64,000 bases of DNA from Dissophora ornata (Eukaryota > Mortierellomycota > Mortierellomycetes > Mortierellales > Mortierellaceae). The stretch is taken from contig MU616572.1 of NCBI GenBank assembly GCA_025201705.1, forward strand, positions 1 to 64,000, written 5' to 3'. Shown in pieces: positions 22,768 to 34,666 of this stretch (position 1 is the stretch's first letter; each line of letters opens with the position of its first letter). The notes under the pieces are model-generated. The model did not search any database and was not told the origin of the DNA. It saw only the letters and a list, made by a program, of their open reading frames with translations. Position numbers and translations under genes: made by a program.

Positions 22768-25700
22768 ATGGTCACATCAATAAGGACGAGCCTGTTAGCC
22801 TTGTTCTCCATCCTCGTCCTCTCCTCGACGCAACCCATTCCAGCTCAAGGTATATGTTAAAACCAAAACGAGTGCTCGTCCTCGGGCCGAACTCCGGAAG
22901 GAAACTGCTCTCCGCCGTTTCTGACAACAACCCTATCTCATTTTTCACTTCCCTGTCCCTGAATTTACCTCAGCTCACTCCTCAGCATGGCCCACAATCA
23001 CCCGGTCAGAAAATATCCTCAACCTTCGCCACAACATCCTCCCCAGAATCGCGTCCTATGACCTACACCGAGGCCAGCCACTGGCCAAACGGAATGCTGA
23101 CCAGAAACTCTCAGCCCGCCTCGATATCATCTCGAGGGATGACACTATCCGTCTCCAGTTCAATGCCTTCAACACTACATTCCATCTTTACCTCGAGCCC
23201 AACACGGACTTGATCCACCCAGAGGCAAATCTGGGGCTGGATATCCTCCCTGAGGATATCAAGGCATTTAGAGGCGTAGTTATCCAGGATGAGGAATACT
23301 CGGATCACAAATGGCAGCGTGCTGCGACTACATCGCGGATAGCCAAAAGCGTTGAACATATGCTCCACGAGGAGGGCGTCGTTGGTTGGGCCCGAATGAT
23401 GGTTGAGCATGAAGCTGACAGGTAAGCTTTGCTTTGTTTACTACTATGGAACATCTAGGCCTTGATCATATTGTATTCTTCATCTAATTGATTTTTTTTT
23501 TGCATAGTGCGGAGGGTTTAGTGCTCCGCGGGGCTTTCATGGTCCATGATGACACCTACCATGTTACCTCACGGCAACATTACCACGTCCAGAAGCGATC
23601 CGACGATGCAACTCCTGCAGCAACATCCCCAGGATCCAATCTTATCATCTATCGTGACTCGGATCTCTACAGAGCAGCCAGCTTCTCAAGAAAGAAGCGA
23701 GGACTGAACACTGATAAAGTTGTTTGCGGAGCCGACAACCTGTTGAACAAAACAGCTGCCTACACTGAAGCGTCCTCTCACAGCTACTACTATCCACCAG
23801 ATTTGACAGCGACCGTGCCCATGATGGGCGGATTCGATATGACCTCATCATGGACGGACGTGCTCAAATCTCCCATGATCAAGCGAGACATTGCTGTCAA
23901 GGTTGCAGGACCAAACCCTGTTCCGACCGGCTGTCCTACCAATCGCCTCGTCAACTACATGGTATGAAGGCGCGCTATAATTATCCACTATTCACGCCCA
24001 CCCTGGGTCTTGCATAGCCATACTGATCTATTTTTGTGTCTCTTCATGTAGGGCGTCGCTGCGGACTGCGCATACGTTCGAAGTTATGGAGGACAGGAGG
24101 CTGCAAGGAAGCAGATTTTCGCCGACTTTAACACTGCCTCAGGAATCTACGAAAGCACATTCAACGTCGCCTTGGGAATAATTACGCTCAATATCACCTC
24201 TGAGAACTGCCCTGCAACGCCCGTGGTGGGTGAAGAATGGAACCAGGACTGTTCAACTGCTTACACAATCGCTCAACGTTTGAGCGATTTTAGTTTCTGG
24301 AGAGGCCAGGGAGGTCGCAGCAGCGATGGCGCTGGATTGTGGCATTTGATGACAAAGTGCAACTCCGGGCAGGTCGTCGGAATTGCATGGACAAAGGCCC
24401 TCTGCCAGACAAAGTCGCAGTCGCAGACTACGGAAGGAACACTCCAGTACACAGCAGGTACAGGTGTTTCTTCCATCACTCCTAATGAATGGATGGTCGT
24501 CTCCCACGAAGTTGGACACGGTTTTGGAGCGATTCACGATTGTACATCAACGACGTGCCCCGCAACCGATGGCCAGTGCTGCCCACTCTCTGCAACCACA
24601 TGCGATGCTGCCGCACAATACATCATGAACCCCTCAGAGCAGACAGCGACCCGCGTCTTTTCACCCTGCAGCATCAGCACCATTTGTACAACCATCCAAA
24701 GTTCATCAGGACAGTGCCTTCAGTCTCCAGGAGCGCTCTCAACTCAGAGTTCCGAGGAAAACATCTGTGGAAACGGACTGAAGGAAGCAGGCGAGGACTG
24801 CGACTGTGGATCGGCAGAGGACTGCGCAAATGACCCTTGCTGCGACGGAACCACCTGCAAGTTCAAGGGTACCGCTGTTTGCGACGATTTGAACGACGAC
24901 TGTTGCCTGAACTGTCAATTACGCCCTGCAGGACAAGTCTGTCGACAGGCTATTTCCGAGTGCGATCTCCAGGAAGTCTGTTCAGGCACCAACGCAACGT
25001 GTCCACCTGATGTGCAACTGCCCAACCTGACGTCCTGCCAAGGCACCGGAAACGCGACAGGACTTCAGTGCGCAGACGGCCTTTGTACCTCTCGTGATCT
25101 GCAATGTCAACAGCAGGGCCGAACGGGCATCAACAAGCAGTGCGGGGCGTCGACTACTTGCGATCTGATGTGCAACGATCCCGACGGAAGCGCTCTCACC
25201 TGCATGCAAATCCCTGGCTCATACTTTGTGGATGGCTCGCCCTGTGGATTTGGAGGCACTTGCTCGGCAGGGCAGTGCACATACAGTAGCGGTATCGATA
25301 GCGTTTTGAACTGGGCTAGGAGCCATTTGACGATTGTCATTCCGGTGGCGTGTTTAGTCGGTCTGATTTTGATCTGTTGCATCTGGAGCTGCTGTTGCTC
25401 CGGGTTTATCCAGCGACGTCGACAGAGGACGATAATTCAGAAACCCTACTACGGAGCACCTCCGGTTGGTCCTCAGGGAGGCCCAGGAGGGCCTCCAGTT
25501 TATGAGACTACTACCGTCCAAGGAGCTCGACACATGGGCCAGCGCTATCCTGTGGCCCCGCTGCCTCCGCCACCAGTGTACCCTGACGCCTCTGCGCTAG
25601 CCAGATTGAGGGACGACGAATTGCAGCGAGCCCTTGCAGAGAGTCGTCAAGAGTACGAGAGACAGTCGCGAACCTTGTCGGGAATGGGTTCAGCACCACC

Positions 25701-25851
25701 AAGGCAGCCCAGCCCTGGACAGTCAAATTCGCGCAACGGAGCAACAGTGGTGACGATACCCAGCGTTAGCAGGTTACCATCAAACGGCTCCGGGCAAAGC
25801 AACAGCAGTGACGGTAGACGCAGAACGGACAACAATCCGTTCGCCGACTAA
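22768..25851 (+). CDS. ADAM-type membrane metalloprotease with disintegrin domain
   Basis: Four exons, 22768-22849, 22974-23421, 23508-23961 and 24052-25851, encode 927 residues. The order is: signal peptide (1-27); a pro-region with the basic site FSRKKR; a reprolysin catalytic domain holding the zinc site HEVGHGFGAIHD at about 480-491, a full HExGHxxGxxHD consensus; a disintegrin-like Cys-rich domain (about 565-650, CGNGLKEAGEDCDCG); a Cys-rich region; one transmembrane helix (about 754-774); and a Pro-rich cytoplasmic tail of about 150 residues. ADAMs shed ectodomains at the cell surface. Fungal members are known but poorly studied. The tail contains PPPPVYP and a DDELQRALAESRQE segment resembling a ubiquitin-interacting motif. 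The start is the only ATG giving a signal peptide. Confidence 0.9.
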
Positions 25852-26093
25852 TTTATTTATCATCATCTCCCCTTGTACAATACAAACGTCTCCAGCCGTC
25901 GTCGCAATAAAAAAAAAAAAAGAGACGGACAAACTTTTAGCGAGGATTGGTCATTATTGTTCCATTCCTGAATGTCATAACACATCATTCATCCGTGGTT
26001 GCCTGTCCGAAAAACAGCAATAAAAAGAGCTGGGAATGAAGGCACGGAAAGCGTTCCCAGCACACATTCTCTGCATTCGAAAAAAAAGACATC

Positions 26094-27659
26094 ATGACAC
26101 TGCAAGTCGTCCGAGCAGTCGACAACCTTGAGCGCTACAACATCACCCGTAGCAATGTCAACATCTACCATAATGTCGTAATCGGAAACCGAATTCAGTC
26201 TCTGCATCCTACACAGCACCTTCCCTCCTTTAATTCTTCTACCATCAATGCACAACAAGAATGGGCGCAGTTCCTTTTAGATCCCGTCACTTGGTTGATA
26301 GACCAGCACCCTTTCTTGGCCGTTGTCCTAGGCGACCACCTCACCGCCAAGCCCATGTTCCTGCGTCTAGAATCCCTGGACTTGCTTCCGTTGGTCCGCG
26401 TCGTTACCATCAAGGAAGCCGCGGATGTGGCGCACGTTATGGAGCAGGAGCACAACGTGCCGTTTGACCTCTCTGATCAGATCACACCACTGTGGCGGCT
26501 GGTTGTTGCGCCCATTGAGAACGATCCGTCTTCATTCTACCTCCTCTACACGTTCCATCATGTCATTGGAGATGGCCGGTCAGCCATGGCGCTGACAACG
26601 CAGCTTATTGAGCAATTGAACCAGCAGGCTTTAAAAAAAAACTCACTTTCAGTTAGTCAGAGCACCAGTACCAAGACAGCTACAATGAGGATCCCCGTAA
26701 CATCCACCAAGCCCGCTCCGGCATCGATCGAATCTCGTGTCAATTGTTACCCATCTCTCCGAACCTTGGTTTTAGAGGCCACAAAGGCGATTCTGCTACC
26801 GGGCTTCATGAAAAAGGCCCTAGAGACAAAGTACTGGGCCGGAGAAATCGATAGCTCGTTGGATGTGCCAAACGAGACAGAATTGGCGTTCTGGCAGTTG
26901 ACAAAGGAAGAGACTGAAATGGTTGTGCAGGCGGCCAGGAAGCGCGCAACAACTGTGCAGTCGATCCTATATGCGGCCTCAATCTTTGCCACCAAATCCG
27001 TTTTTATGTCTTCTGGCCATGAAATCAACAGCAACAACAACGGTACAACGAGCACAGATGACGAAGCCATTGTGTTTGCGACGCCAGTGTCGCTTCGAGG
27101 TCTGATTCCTAACCGTATTGCATCTGAGGACCAAGGCAACTATACATCTGAGATCCTTCATGATAACATCTGCGTCCAGGACCAATCCAGCTTCTGGGAG
27201 ATGACCCACGCGTACAGACAACAGGTAGTCCGCGCAACCACGACCGCCAGAGGTTTACAGGAATTGTTGGAGCATTTCGGGATGCTGGGTTTGCTCTCGA
27301 AGAAGGATGGAGCCTGGGAGACCTTCATGGCCAGTAAAGTCCACAAGGACCAGCATGGTAGGAAAGCGACCGTCAAGTTGTCGAATCTGGGTCGCGGATG
27401 GACGGGGACCGGAGCAGGATTAGAGAGAGTGGAGTTTTTGGTGCAGGATGCGGTATTCTCGCAGTCTTCGGGGGTGACGGCGTCGGCATTGACTATGAAC
27501 GTGGCGACCGCGAATGGAGTCATGACGGCGACGACAGCTTGGCAGAAAGCGGCTTTTCGTGGTAGGAAGAGAGGGGAGATGTTCATGAGTGAGTTCAAGA
27601 GGATCCTCTTTGCAGCAATTGAGGATAGCAGAGAGGAGTATCTGTTCCGCGATGTGTAA
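26094..27659 (+). CDS. Acyltransferase of the alcohol-acetyltransferase/condensation-domain superfamily
   Basis: One exon, 521 residues. HHVIGDG at about 155-161 supplies the HHxxxD active-site signature of CoA-dependent acyltransferases (alcohol acetyltransferase, wax-ester and NRPS condensation-like folds). The flanking FDLSDQITPLWRLVVAP and the late GVTASALTMNVATANGV segments resemble the substrate-binding bridge regions of the alcohol-acetyltransferase type. Substrate cannot be told from sequence; a short-chain alcohol, sterol or lipid hydroxyl are all possible. There is no signal peptide and no clear membrane segment, so it is probably cytosolic or peripherally bound. The ATG follows an A-rich leader at 26082-26088. 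It is transcribed in the same direction as the ADAM gene 242 bp upstream, with no sign of shared function. Confidence 0.75.
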   Translation: MTLQVVRAVDNLERYNITRSNVNIYHNVVIGNRIQSLHPTQHLPSFNSSTINAQQEWAQFLLDPVTWLIDQHPFLAVVLGDHLTAKPMFLRLESLDLLPLVRVVTIKEAADVAHVMEQEHNVPFDLSDQITPLWRLVVAPIENDPSSFYLLYTFHHVIGDGRSAMALTTQLIEQLNQQALKKNSLSVSQSTSTKTATMRIPVTSTKPAPASIESRVNCYPSLRTLVLEATKAILLPGFMKKALETKYWAGEIDSSLDVPNETELAFWQLTKEETEMVVQAARKRATTVQSILYAASIFATKSVFMSSGHEINSNNNGTTSTDDEAIVFATPVSLRGLIPNRIASEDQGNYTSEILHDNICVQDQSSFWEMTHAYRQQVVRATTTARGLQELLEHFGMLGLLSKKDGAWETFMASKVHKDQHGRKATVKLSNLGRGWTGTGAGLERVEFLVQDAVFSQSSGVTASALTMNVATANGVMTATTAWQKAAFRGRKRGEMFMSEFKRILFAAIEDSREEYLFRDV

Positions 27660-27779
27660 AACTAGTTCCACTGTTGCAAGAAAACTGTCAGGGCGTAGGA
27701 ATGTTCCCTTGCGCATTTTTTTTTATTCTTGTCAAAAATGCCAATGCTAAATCTAATAAGGGCCGAGCCAGCCAGCCGC

Positions 27780-29309
27780 TCACCTCTTCCACTCGTCTCG
27801 GTCATATAAACTGGCGTTATACATCCGCCTCTCTTCCTCCTCCTCTTCTTCCATCTCTTGCATCTTCTGCCTCCGGCTGTCATCCGAGGACAGCGACGAC
27901 ATATCCTTCATCTCCTCCTCTTCTGTAGCGCTAGTCTGTGTCGCCGCAGCCTTCATTCTCAGCAGTCGAGCAGCCTCCAACATCTCCTGTTTCGCCTTTT
28001 CCATCTTCTGGAGCATTACCTCCCTTTCTTCGTGCAACGTTACGATCTCTGCTGCCATCAACTGGACCATTCTATGCGCTTCTGTCTCGGTCATGTTCAG
28101 ATTCTTGGCTGCATACCGCTTTGTCATCGCCTTGGCTGTTGTCTCGGCTTTGGCGTCTAGTTCAGAGATTAGTTGCGACGTCTGATCACTCGACCCGGCT
28201 CCTGCAGCTGATTTAGCCGCAGAAATAGTGGTAGAAGAGGTGCGTCCTATTCCTGGACGGGTGGGCTGAACAGGGATGGGCGTTGCCAACACTTCCGAGA
28301 TCATGTTGGGATCCTTGCCGAGGAGAGAAGGTAGATCGAGAATCAATCTTGCTTCATCGGAAGCCAGAAACGTGGTTGTGTATCCGTGAGGCGTCGCCGC
28401 ATGCTTAAAATATTCGCTTGCTGTCTTGGTTGCAGATGGCGAGGCCGTGGCTGTTAAAGGTTTCAAAGTCGAGGACGACGACGGCGACGAGGCTGACGTC
28501 GAGAAAGAGGAAGGGGCAGAGAATGAGGTCTCTGAATTGGATGGTTTGTTCTTCGAAGAGGGCGATGCGGTCATGGCTTCTGTGCGACCATGATCGATGT
28601 CGCCTGGCTTGCTATTCTTGGTGTTGACAGGTGCAGATGGCGTTCCTTTAAATTCGCTAGTTGCAGTGCCTGCCGTAGTCTCTCTTGGGGGTGTTGCGGT
28701 TGCTGTCTCATCCCCAGTCTGGACTCTCCCCTCATTATTGAGCGATGCACACTCAATCAGTTCCTTGTAGGGCGGCCGGGACAAAGGCGACGACGAGGGC
28801 GAAGCTGCTCTTAATATTGGGGAACCAAGTGTGGAATTAGAATTGGAGGGGGAGGTCAGCACAGGGGAAGACGACGACGTTGCCGACTCGAGCTCAAACC
28901 TCTTCCAGCTCTCTTCTAGGTTTCTGAAGGCGATATGACTAGGACTCTCCTCTCTGTCTCTGTTATTGTCACTCCGGCTGGCTCGTAAAGTTTCTTTGTC
29001 AAACTCCTCTCCCTCCAACTGCTGGGGCTTTAACTGTTGTTGCTGTTGTTGGTCTGCAGCGGCTGCCTTATTGCGTTTGCCGTAGCCGTCGGGCGGGGGG
29101 GTCGCGTGATACGCTAGCACGCTTGCAAATCTCCGGGGGGAAGGGGATGCGGATCTAGAGCGTAGCTGGGAGGAGTGTCGACTTGGAGACAAGGAGCGGA
29201 TCGATGAGGAAGGAGAGGCAGGGGAGGTGGGCGAGGTGAGGTGTGGAGAAATCGACCGGGGCAGGTGCGAGAGGTTTGTTCTCACGTTGGAAAAGAGGGA
29301 GGGCTGCAT
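27780..29309 (-). CDS. Serine-rich protein with C-terminal coiled coil, function unknown
   Basis: A single exon of 509 residues with ATG at 29309. Residues 1-300 are dominated by Ser, Pro and Thr with many SP pairs, typical of a disordered region that may be phosphorylated. A short conserved-looking block (FLASDEARLILDLPSLLG) is followed by an amphipathic coiled coil at about residues 380-455 (HRMVQLMAAEIVTLHEEREVM) and an acidic end. I do not recognise the family. Its 3' end converges with the acyltransferase gene, leaving only 120 bp. The long low-complexity region inflates chance open frames on the other strand, so the call rests on length, ATG context and the coiled coil. Confidence 0.65.
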   Translation of the reverse strand: MQPSLFSNVRTNLSHLPRSISPHLTSPTSPASPSSSIRSLSPSRHSSQLRSRSASPSPRRFASVLAYHATPPPDGYGKRNKAAAADQQQQQQLKPQQLEGEEFDKETLRASRSDNNRDREESPSHIAFRNLEESWKRFELESATSSSSPVLTSPSNSNSTLGSPILRAASPSSSPLSRPPYKELIECASLNNEGRVQTGDETATATPPRETTAGTATSEFKGTPSAPVNTKNSKPGDIDHGRTEAMTASPSSKNKPSNSETSFSAPSSFSTSASSPSSSSTLKPLTATASPSATKTASEYFKHAATPHGYTTTFLASDEARLILDLPSLLGKDPNMISEVLATPIPVQPTRPGIGRTSSTTISAAKSAAGAGSSDQTSQLISELDAKAETTAKAMTKRYAAKNLNMTETEAHRMVQLMAAEIVTLHEEREVMLQKMEKAKQEMLEAARLLRMKAAATQTSATEEEEMKDMSSLSSDDSRRQKMQEMEEEEEEERRMYNASLYDRDEWKR

Positions 29310-29676
29310 AGTTGAGATCCAAAAAAAATGATGTATGTGGGAGTGGGGTCCAGTGAGGGGGGGGGGGTTGCTTTTCTTCTTTGTTGATGCTTATGGACTT
29401 GATTGCTCTTTGGTGGTGAAGTCTTTGAACAAGTTAAATAATAAAGGTGCGAGCAAGTGTGGTGGAAAGATGGAGGGAGTGAAAGAAAGGGTTCCCAGCA
29501 ATCTTATCAGAAACAATTTTTTTTCTTTCCTACAACCAGTGTTCCCCTCTCTAAAGCACAAACATCACGTACGACACTCAGTACTCGTGTAAATGCAAAT
29601 GTAATTATGTAGAAGGCCGTGGGTATACTTTTGGGCTACGAATATGCAAGGGCTATCTGGCTACTCAATCTAACCC
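29310..29676. other. Intergenic between coiled-coil gene start and GPI-type gene stop
   Basis: This is 367 bp between two minus-strand genes, including a G run (29358-29367) and A/T runs. It is the likely promoter of the coiled-coil gene. Nothing else was seen. Confidence 0.5.
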
Positions 29677-30870
29677 TTATACAAGAAGAAGGGTGGTAAC
29701 TACCACCATGAGCGCGACCATTGCGCCTGAGCGCTCCATGCTGCTGGCGGCAGAGGGCGATAAACTGTTTGCGCTCGCGATAGAGCCGCTAGATTCAACC
29801 ACGTTACTGGCAGTAGAAGTAGTGGAGGAAGATGTAGGCAGAGAAGTAGTAGACGTTGTGGTAGTATTGGCCGAGGCGCACTTGCCAGGGCCAGCACAAA
29901 CAGTGCCTTCTGGACAGCAGGTACTATAAATCGTGCACGCGACAGGGAATGCCTTAGGACATGCGCAGGTATTGCCTGTGGCCGTTCAATTGAAGGGAGG
30001 TACAGTGTTAGTAAAGTATTGGGCATGAGTCTCCTAAATTGCATGCGAATTAACACATTACCATCGCATCCGTATAAGCAACAATTGTCTCCGCACCGAG
30101 ACTCAGCAGCACTCCGACACCCGCAGTATCCATCCGTTGTGCACATGGCATACTAGAAGAGCCAAATCGATGTGGCGGGGGATATTGAGAAGTTGAAACA
30201 CGAAACGGGGGGACAAACAATTTCATCTTGGTTAGTCGCCGGTGGTTGTACAGAAACACGATCACAGCAGCGAACCGGCATTTTTTTTTTTTTAAAACAC
30301 GATGTAACAAAACTTACAGGACAACAATACTTGCCGCCACAGGTATATGGGAATTGCTTATCGCAGCAGCCGCCAGTGCTGACAGAGCAGAGCTGATCTG
30401 TGGGACAGCATTTTCCGTTGCTATGATTGCAAGTTACAACCGTTGAGGGTAAAAATTTCAGGGATACAAAGCAAGAGTGAGAGATGGTTAGCCACGAAGT
30501 TGTCCAAGTTGGAAAGAGAGGGAAGGACTTAAAGGCCAGAGGCGGGGAGTTTTTTTTTTGTCTTCATCGCCAAATCATACCCGCAGCATCCAAATCCTGT
30601 CCCACAGTTGCATTGTTGGCGCTTCTGAAGAGATCCAGAGCCAGAGGTACCGGGAACCATTGGAGGTAAAGATTTGATAGCAGAAAGGGCCGAAGGATAT
30701 GGTCCCTCGGCTAATGTGCTAAGGGCATTGTAGCCCATATCCTTGAATTTGTTGCCACCTGCCAACGAGCGAACTACAAGTCCGTCAACGGGTTGTCCCT
30801 GGTGAGCGTCGGCGACGATCATAAACGCGGTCATGGCGACCAGCGCGATGAACTTGATACATGAACGCAT
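29677..30870 (-). CDS. Secreted cysteine-rich protein, probable GPI anchor
   Basis: Four exons, 30870-30581, 30420-30318, 30152-30062 and 29975-29677, give 260 residues. A signal peptide (1-22) and a pro-region end in a Kex2-type LQKR site at 81-84. Then come about 100 residues of closely spaced Cys, many as CC pairs (FGCCGYD, KCCPTDQLC, GGCCDK, KYCCP, NCCLYGC), a Ser/Thr stalk, and a C-terminal hydrophobic tail of the GPI-addition type (MVALMVVVTTLLLV). The exons cut between small Cys modules. I cannot assign a named family; the architecture resembles fungal GPI-anchored cell-wall or surface proteins. Splicing was inferred by extending each Cys module to GT-AG sites in phase. A CTTAA-free, A/T-rich upstream region follows. 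Confidence 0.78.
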
Positions 30871-33800
30871 TATTTTGGGTGTGTGCGTGTGTGAGAAGGC
30901 AAAAGGTGAGGGTGGAGTGCGAGAGATGAGTGGAAGTTGGTATTGACGGATACGGACTGGAATGGGGTATGATGATGACAGTTTTGCGGAGAAGAGAAAA
31001 AAGTTGAAGAAAAAAAAAAGAGAGGGAAAGAGAGAGGAATGCTGCCCTATTTTATTTCAAGTTCGCGTTTTCGGGGAACACAGCGCGCATACCCCTGTTT
31101 CGAAGACAATGCATTGATAACATTGAGCGATCGTTTTTTTTTAACCAGCCACTTTATGAGCCTTGTCTCGAAGTGTTTCTGACAATGGTTACACACGGCA
31201 TTCTCGCAGAAGCAAAAACACGACCATGATCAACCAACTGCATGCTGGTGCCGAAAACTGCCAGCGTGTCGATTGAGAAAATCTCCTAGCTCCTTTCCTT
31301 TCCTTATTTTCCTACGGTATGATATCCGCTAGGTGGCCCACAGTCGCAGGAGTTACTTTCCTTGTTAAGAGTAATGGCAATTGTGGTCGTGGTGCTAGCG
31401 AGTTTACTTCATTTGTTGAAGTTTTTTTTTTTTTTTTTACCAATTTAAAAACCATATCAGGAGGCAGACTTCTGTTATAATAGTTAGGCTAACGACATCA
31501 AATCGCAGATATGGAAGGAGGGGTTCTTTGAAGAACAATGGAGTGAGAAATGGGGGTTCGTTTACATGCCTTCAGGTGATGAAGGTGGTCGTGGGGATGT
31601 CTTTTGGGCGGCCCAACTATTGCCTCCCCAAAGACTGGTGTGGATATTGCTACTAATTTTGGCGCGTCGATTGAATCTCGCCCATTTCGCCCTCAAAGCC
31701 CAATACATCACTGCCCTCGCGGACTATTCGCTCTCTCATGGTATCTGCCATCATTCTTATCGTTCTTGAACCGGTACTGCACTGTCCGATGTTACCCTGT
31801 TAATCCTGTTAGTAATGTCGGTGTCGGTTATCTCCAATGCATAGAAGAGTCGCTGAGGCTGCGAGGGCAGAGGGGAAGGAGAGTCCATGTAGAGTCATAT
31901 CCCTCCTTGAAAGACACAGAGACATCCGGTTTGTTGATATAACCCTCAAGGGATCCCATCGAGCACAGGAGTTGGAAGACAACATAAATTATAACTAGGG
32001 GAGGGGGAAAACAAAGCCTTGGAGGCTGAGAGCCATGGCCAGAAAAATAATATGTACGCACGGGGAGGCGCATTGAAACATCAACTGTTACCCCTGTGTC
32101 AAACACTTGTACATGTGCATGAAAACAAGTTCATTTTCTCACAAACTCTCTATTCCTACACCTTTACCCCTGCCCCTGTCTGTCGTCAATTGAGACCCTA
32201 CGAGGAACCTGTTGCGACGATAAAAATAAATATATCCGTCTGCAAGGGTGCACGACCAAAGTATCACTCGAGGTAATGCGCAGGATTGTAGGGAGTTAGG
32301 CGTGCTAGACTATGTTCTCTCCATATTATTCGTTTTTGTTCACAACTCTCTTTGTAACTGCAAGCGCAAAGAGGAGATGGGTTTAATGTATGAAGAAAAC
32401 GGAAAAGAGAGCTGAAGCCCTGTTCAGAACGTGGAGGAGCTAGATTAACCTTGCCTTTCGAGCAAGGCAAAAGCAATGCCATGCATGCTGAATCAGTCTT
32501 CAGCTTTTCTTTTCGGCATCTGTTTCTGTAAAAGATGTTTCCCGTTGACACTATCCGCATATGAAGTTGTATGCAATGCGGTGAAACAACTGGTTTGCCC
32601 GCGCCCAAAGCAGTAAAAATCGCCTTTGTTTTCTTTCCGCTTTGACACCGTACATGTAGATGGTAAGCACATGTTCATCTGGCCATGACTCTTTTTTTTT
32701 TTGGTAGTCAAGAGGAATAAAAAGATTGATAGTCATGATAGGCCGTGGCATCTATCTTTATGCATGCACAGCACAGGCTGCTGCAGGCCGTGGTATGAGC
32801 GGAGAGAGCAAGTAGTCTAGGTAGGGTCTTTGATGGTCAATGTGCGCTGGGCATGCTATTGAGCAGTTGGCCATGGACGATGAGGACCTTCTGCACCCCT
32901 ATACGACTTTGCCTTCCTATCCCCACTCGTTCCATTCCAGCAATCAAAATACATAGATCCATCTGATCAAAAACAAGATGTGCTTGAGTAAAGATCACAA
33001 CAGGCATTTTGAGGAAATGCAGACGATCAACAAATAAACAAAGAGGCGAATGCAAGCAACGTCCAGCCAGCCAGAATCGCTCCTGGACACACGCACTTGA
33101 TGCCCTGGCGTATTTTTATCCGATCGCTGTTGTCCTTCGTTATTTCGCTTTCGATTGGTGACACATTCAGCCAATCTTGCCGGTTCAAACGCAGCAGGAA
33201 AAAGACTTGTTCACCTGGAAAATGTTGAACTCCCAGGAGGTCAAATCCCTGTGCAAAAAACAGTTCCAAGGCAAAAGCTACCAAATGACCGCTAAAGCGC
33301 CAAAACACCCAAGGCGAGGTGCGTATTGTTCTCACGATCTAGGGGAGCCGTTATGAAGCCGGCGTGCGGCCCAGAAACATTTTCAGGCAACTCTAAAGTT
33401 GTGTGGTCGTCCACGAAAATTAAATTCACCCGGACAGAGAGCCGTGAGGCATTTTTTTCCTTGGTGAAGCGCAGTCCGCCTATCAGCCGTCCTGATGTAC
33501 ATACTGTACTATGTGGAGCCGGGTTGAAAGGAGGGAAAAACCTGGGTATCAGCACCGGATTGCCATAGCTTATATAAGTCTATGCCACTTAGGGTTGTTC
33601 TTCTCCAAGACGTTAATGCCTCGCCCTCGGACCTCATCTCCATACATGTGGTTGGTGAGGTGGTTCCCGAGAAAAGCGAGTCGAGATGTACACGAACGAT
33701 TTTCTTGTTATTTTTGTTTCCTGGTTCGTCCGAAGGTGAAGTTGTAAACTCCCAAACTGCTTGACCATCAGATCAATTAATCTTTCAAGGCATCCGATCA

Positions 33801-34637
33801 TCAACAAAAAAAAATCTGGATTGCACATTTTGCTACACGCATGCGAAGCGCAATGGCCCATCGATCGGGAAATGGTCTATGTGTCGTGAAAGCCAACAGA
33901 GTCACAGTAAACAATATTCGTCATCGAATATGGTTGAAAGAGATAACGAAGCATCGGTGGATCTCTGACATCCCGTTGGCGCCCTCCTCAATTTGCGACT
34001 GAGGTATGGGTCTGGATAAAATGGTGGCCTGGCTACGTGACAATGTCTGCGCACAAAACCAACGATTTCCTTGGATAAAGTCGATCGGCTAAAAAACAAA
34101 GCGAGCTTTGTAATCTCCTACACATTGACTATAACTCTCTGTGTCGTAATTTGTTTGGTACACTGTAGGCCTTGCCACTAATGTCATTTTTGCGTCCTCG
34201 TCGTCTTCGTCATCTTAACACAGATCGAGGAAGGTCCTGGATCAAACAATTGCAGCAACTGAGCTTTGAACAACAAATAAATGTCCTCAATGGTTAGTTA
34301 AGCGAAAAGGAAGGTGGCCGCGAGCAAGGCTCTACTGTAGTCGTGAGAAATGTGAAGGCAGATATCAAGTTGTGCCTGCGATATTTTTTTAGCCGCCGGA
34401 TATTATTTTACCTCCTGCCGCAAATCAAACAACAGTACAGTAATCTTGCATATTGGTATACACTCGGTGGAGTTGAGCACGAGTCCTAAAAATGGCTCAT
34501 CTTGCACGAGTAGCAAGTGTGGTCAAGGCCATGTAGACGTGTATTTGTTTCATAAATGGACGTGGAGTATGGCGAGCGGGGTCATCCCACGCGGAGGACT
34601 TGTGTTGTACTGTACTGTAGTCAAGGGCTTGTTATTG

Positions 34638-34666
34638 TGTGTACAGTGCACTGTGTACTGTACACA
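34638..34666. repeat. 10-bp perfect inverted repeat
   Basis: TGTGTACAGT at 34638-34647 is the reverse complement of ACTGTACACA at 34657-34666, with a 9-base spacer; the inner ACAGTGCACTGT is itself a 12-bp palindrome. Further CTGTACTGTAG motifs lie just upstream. No function is known to me. Confidence 0.75.
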
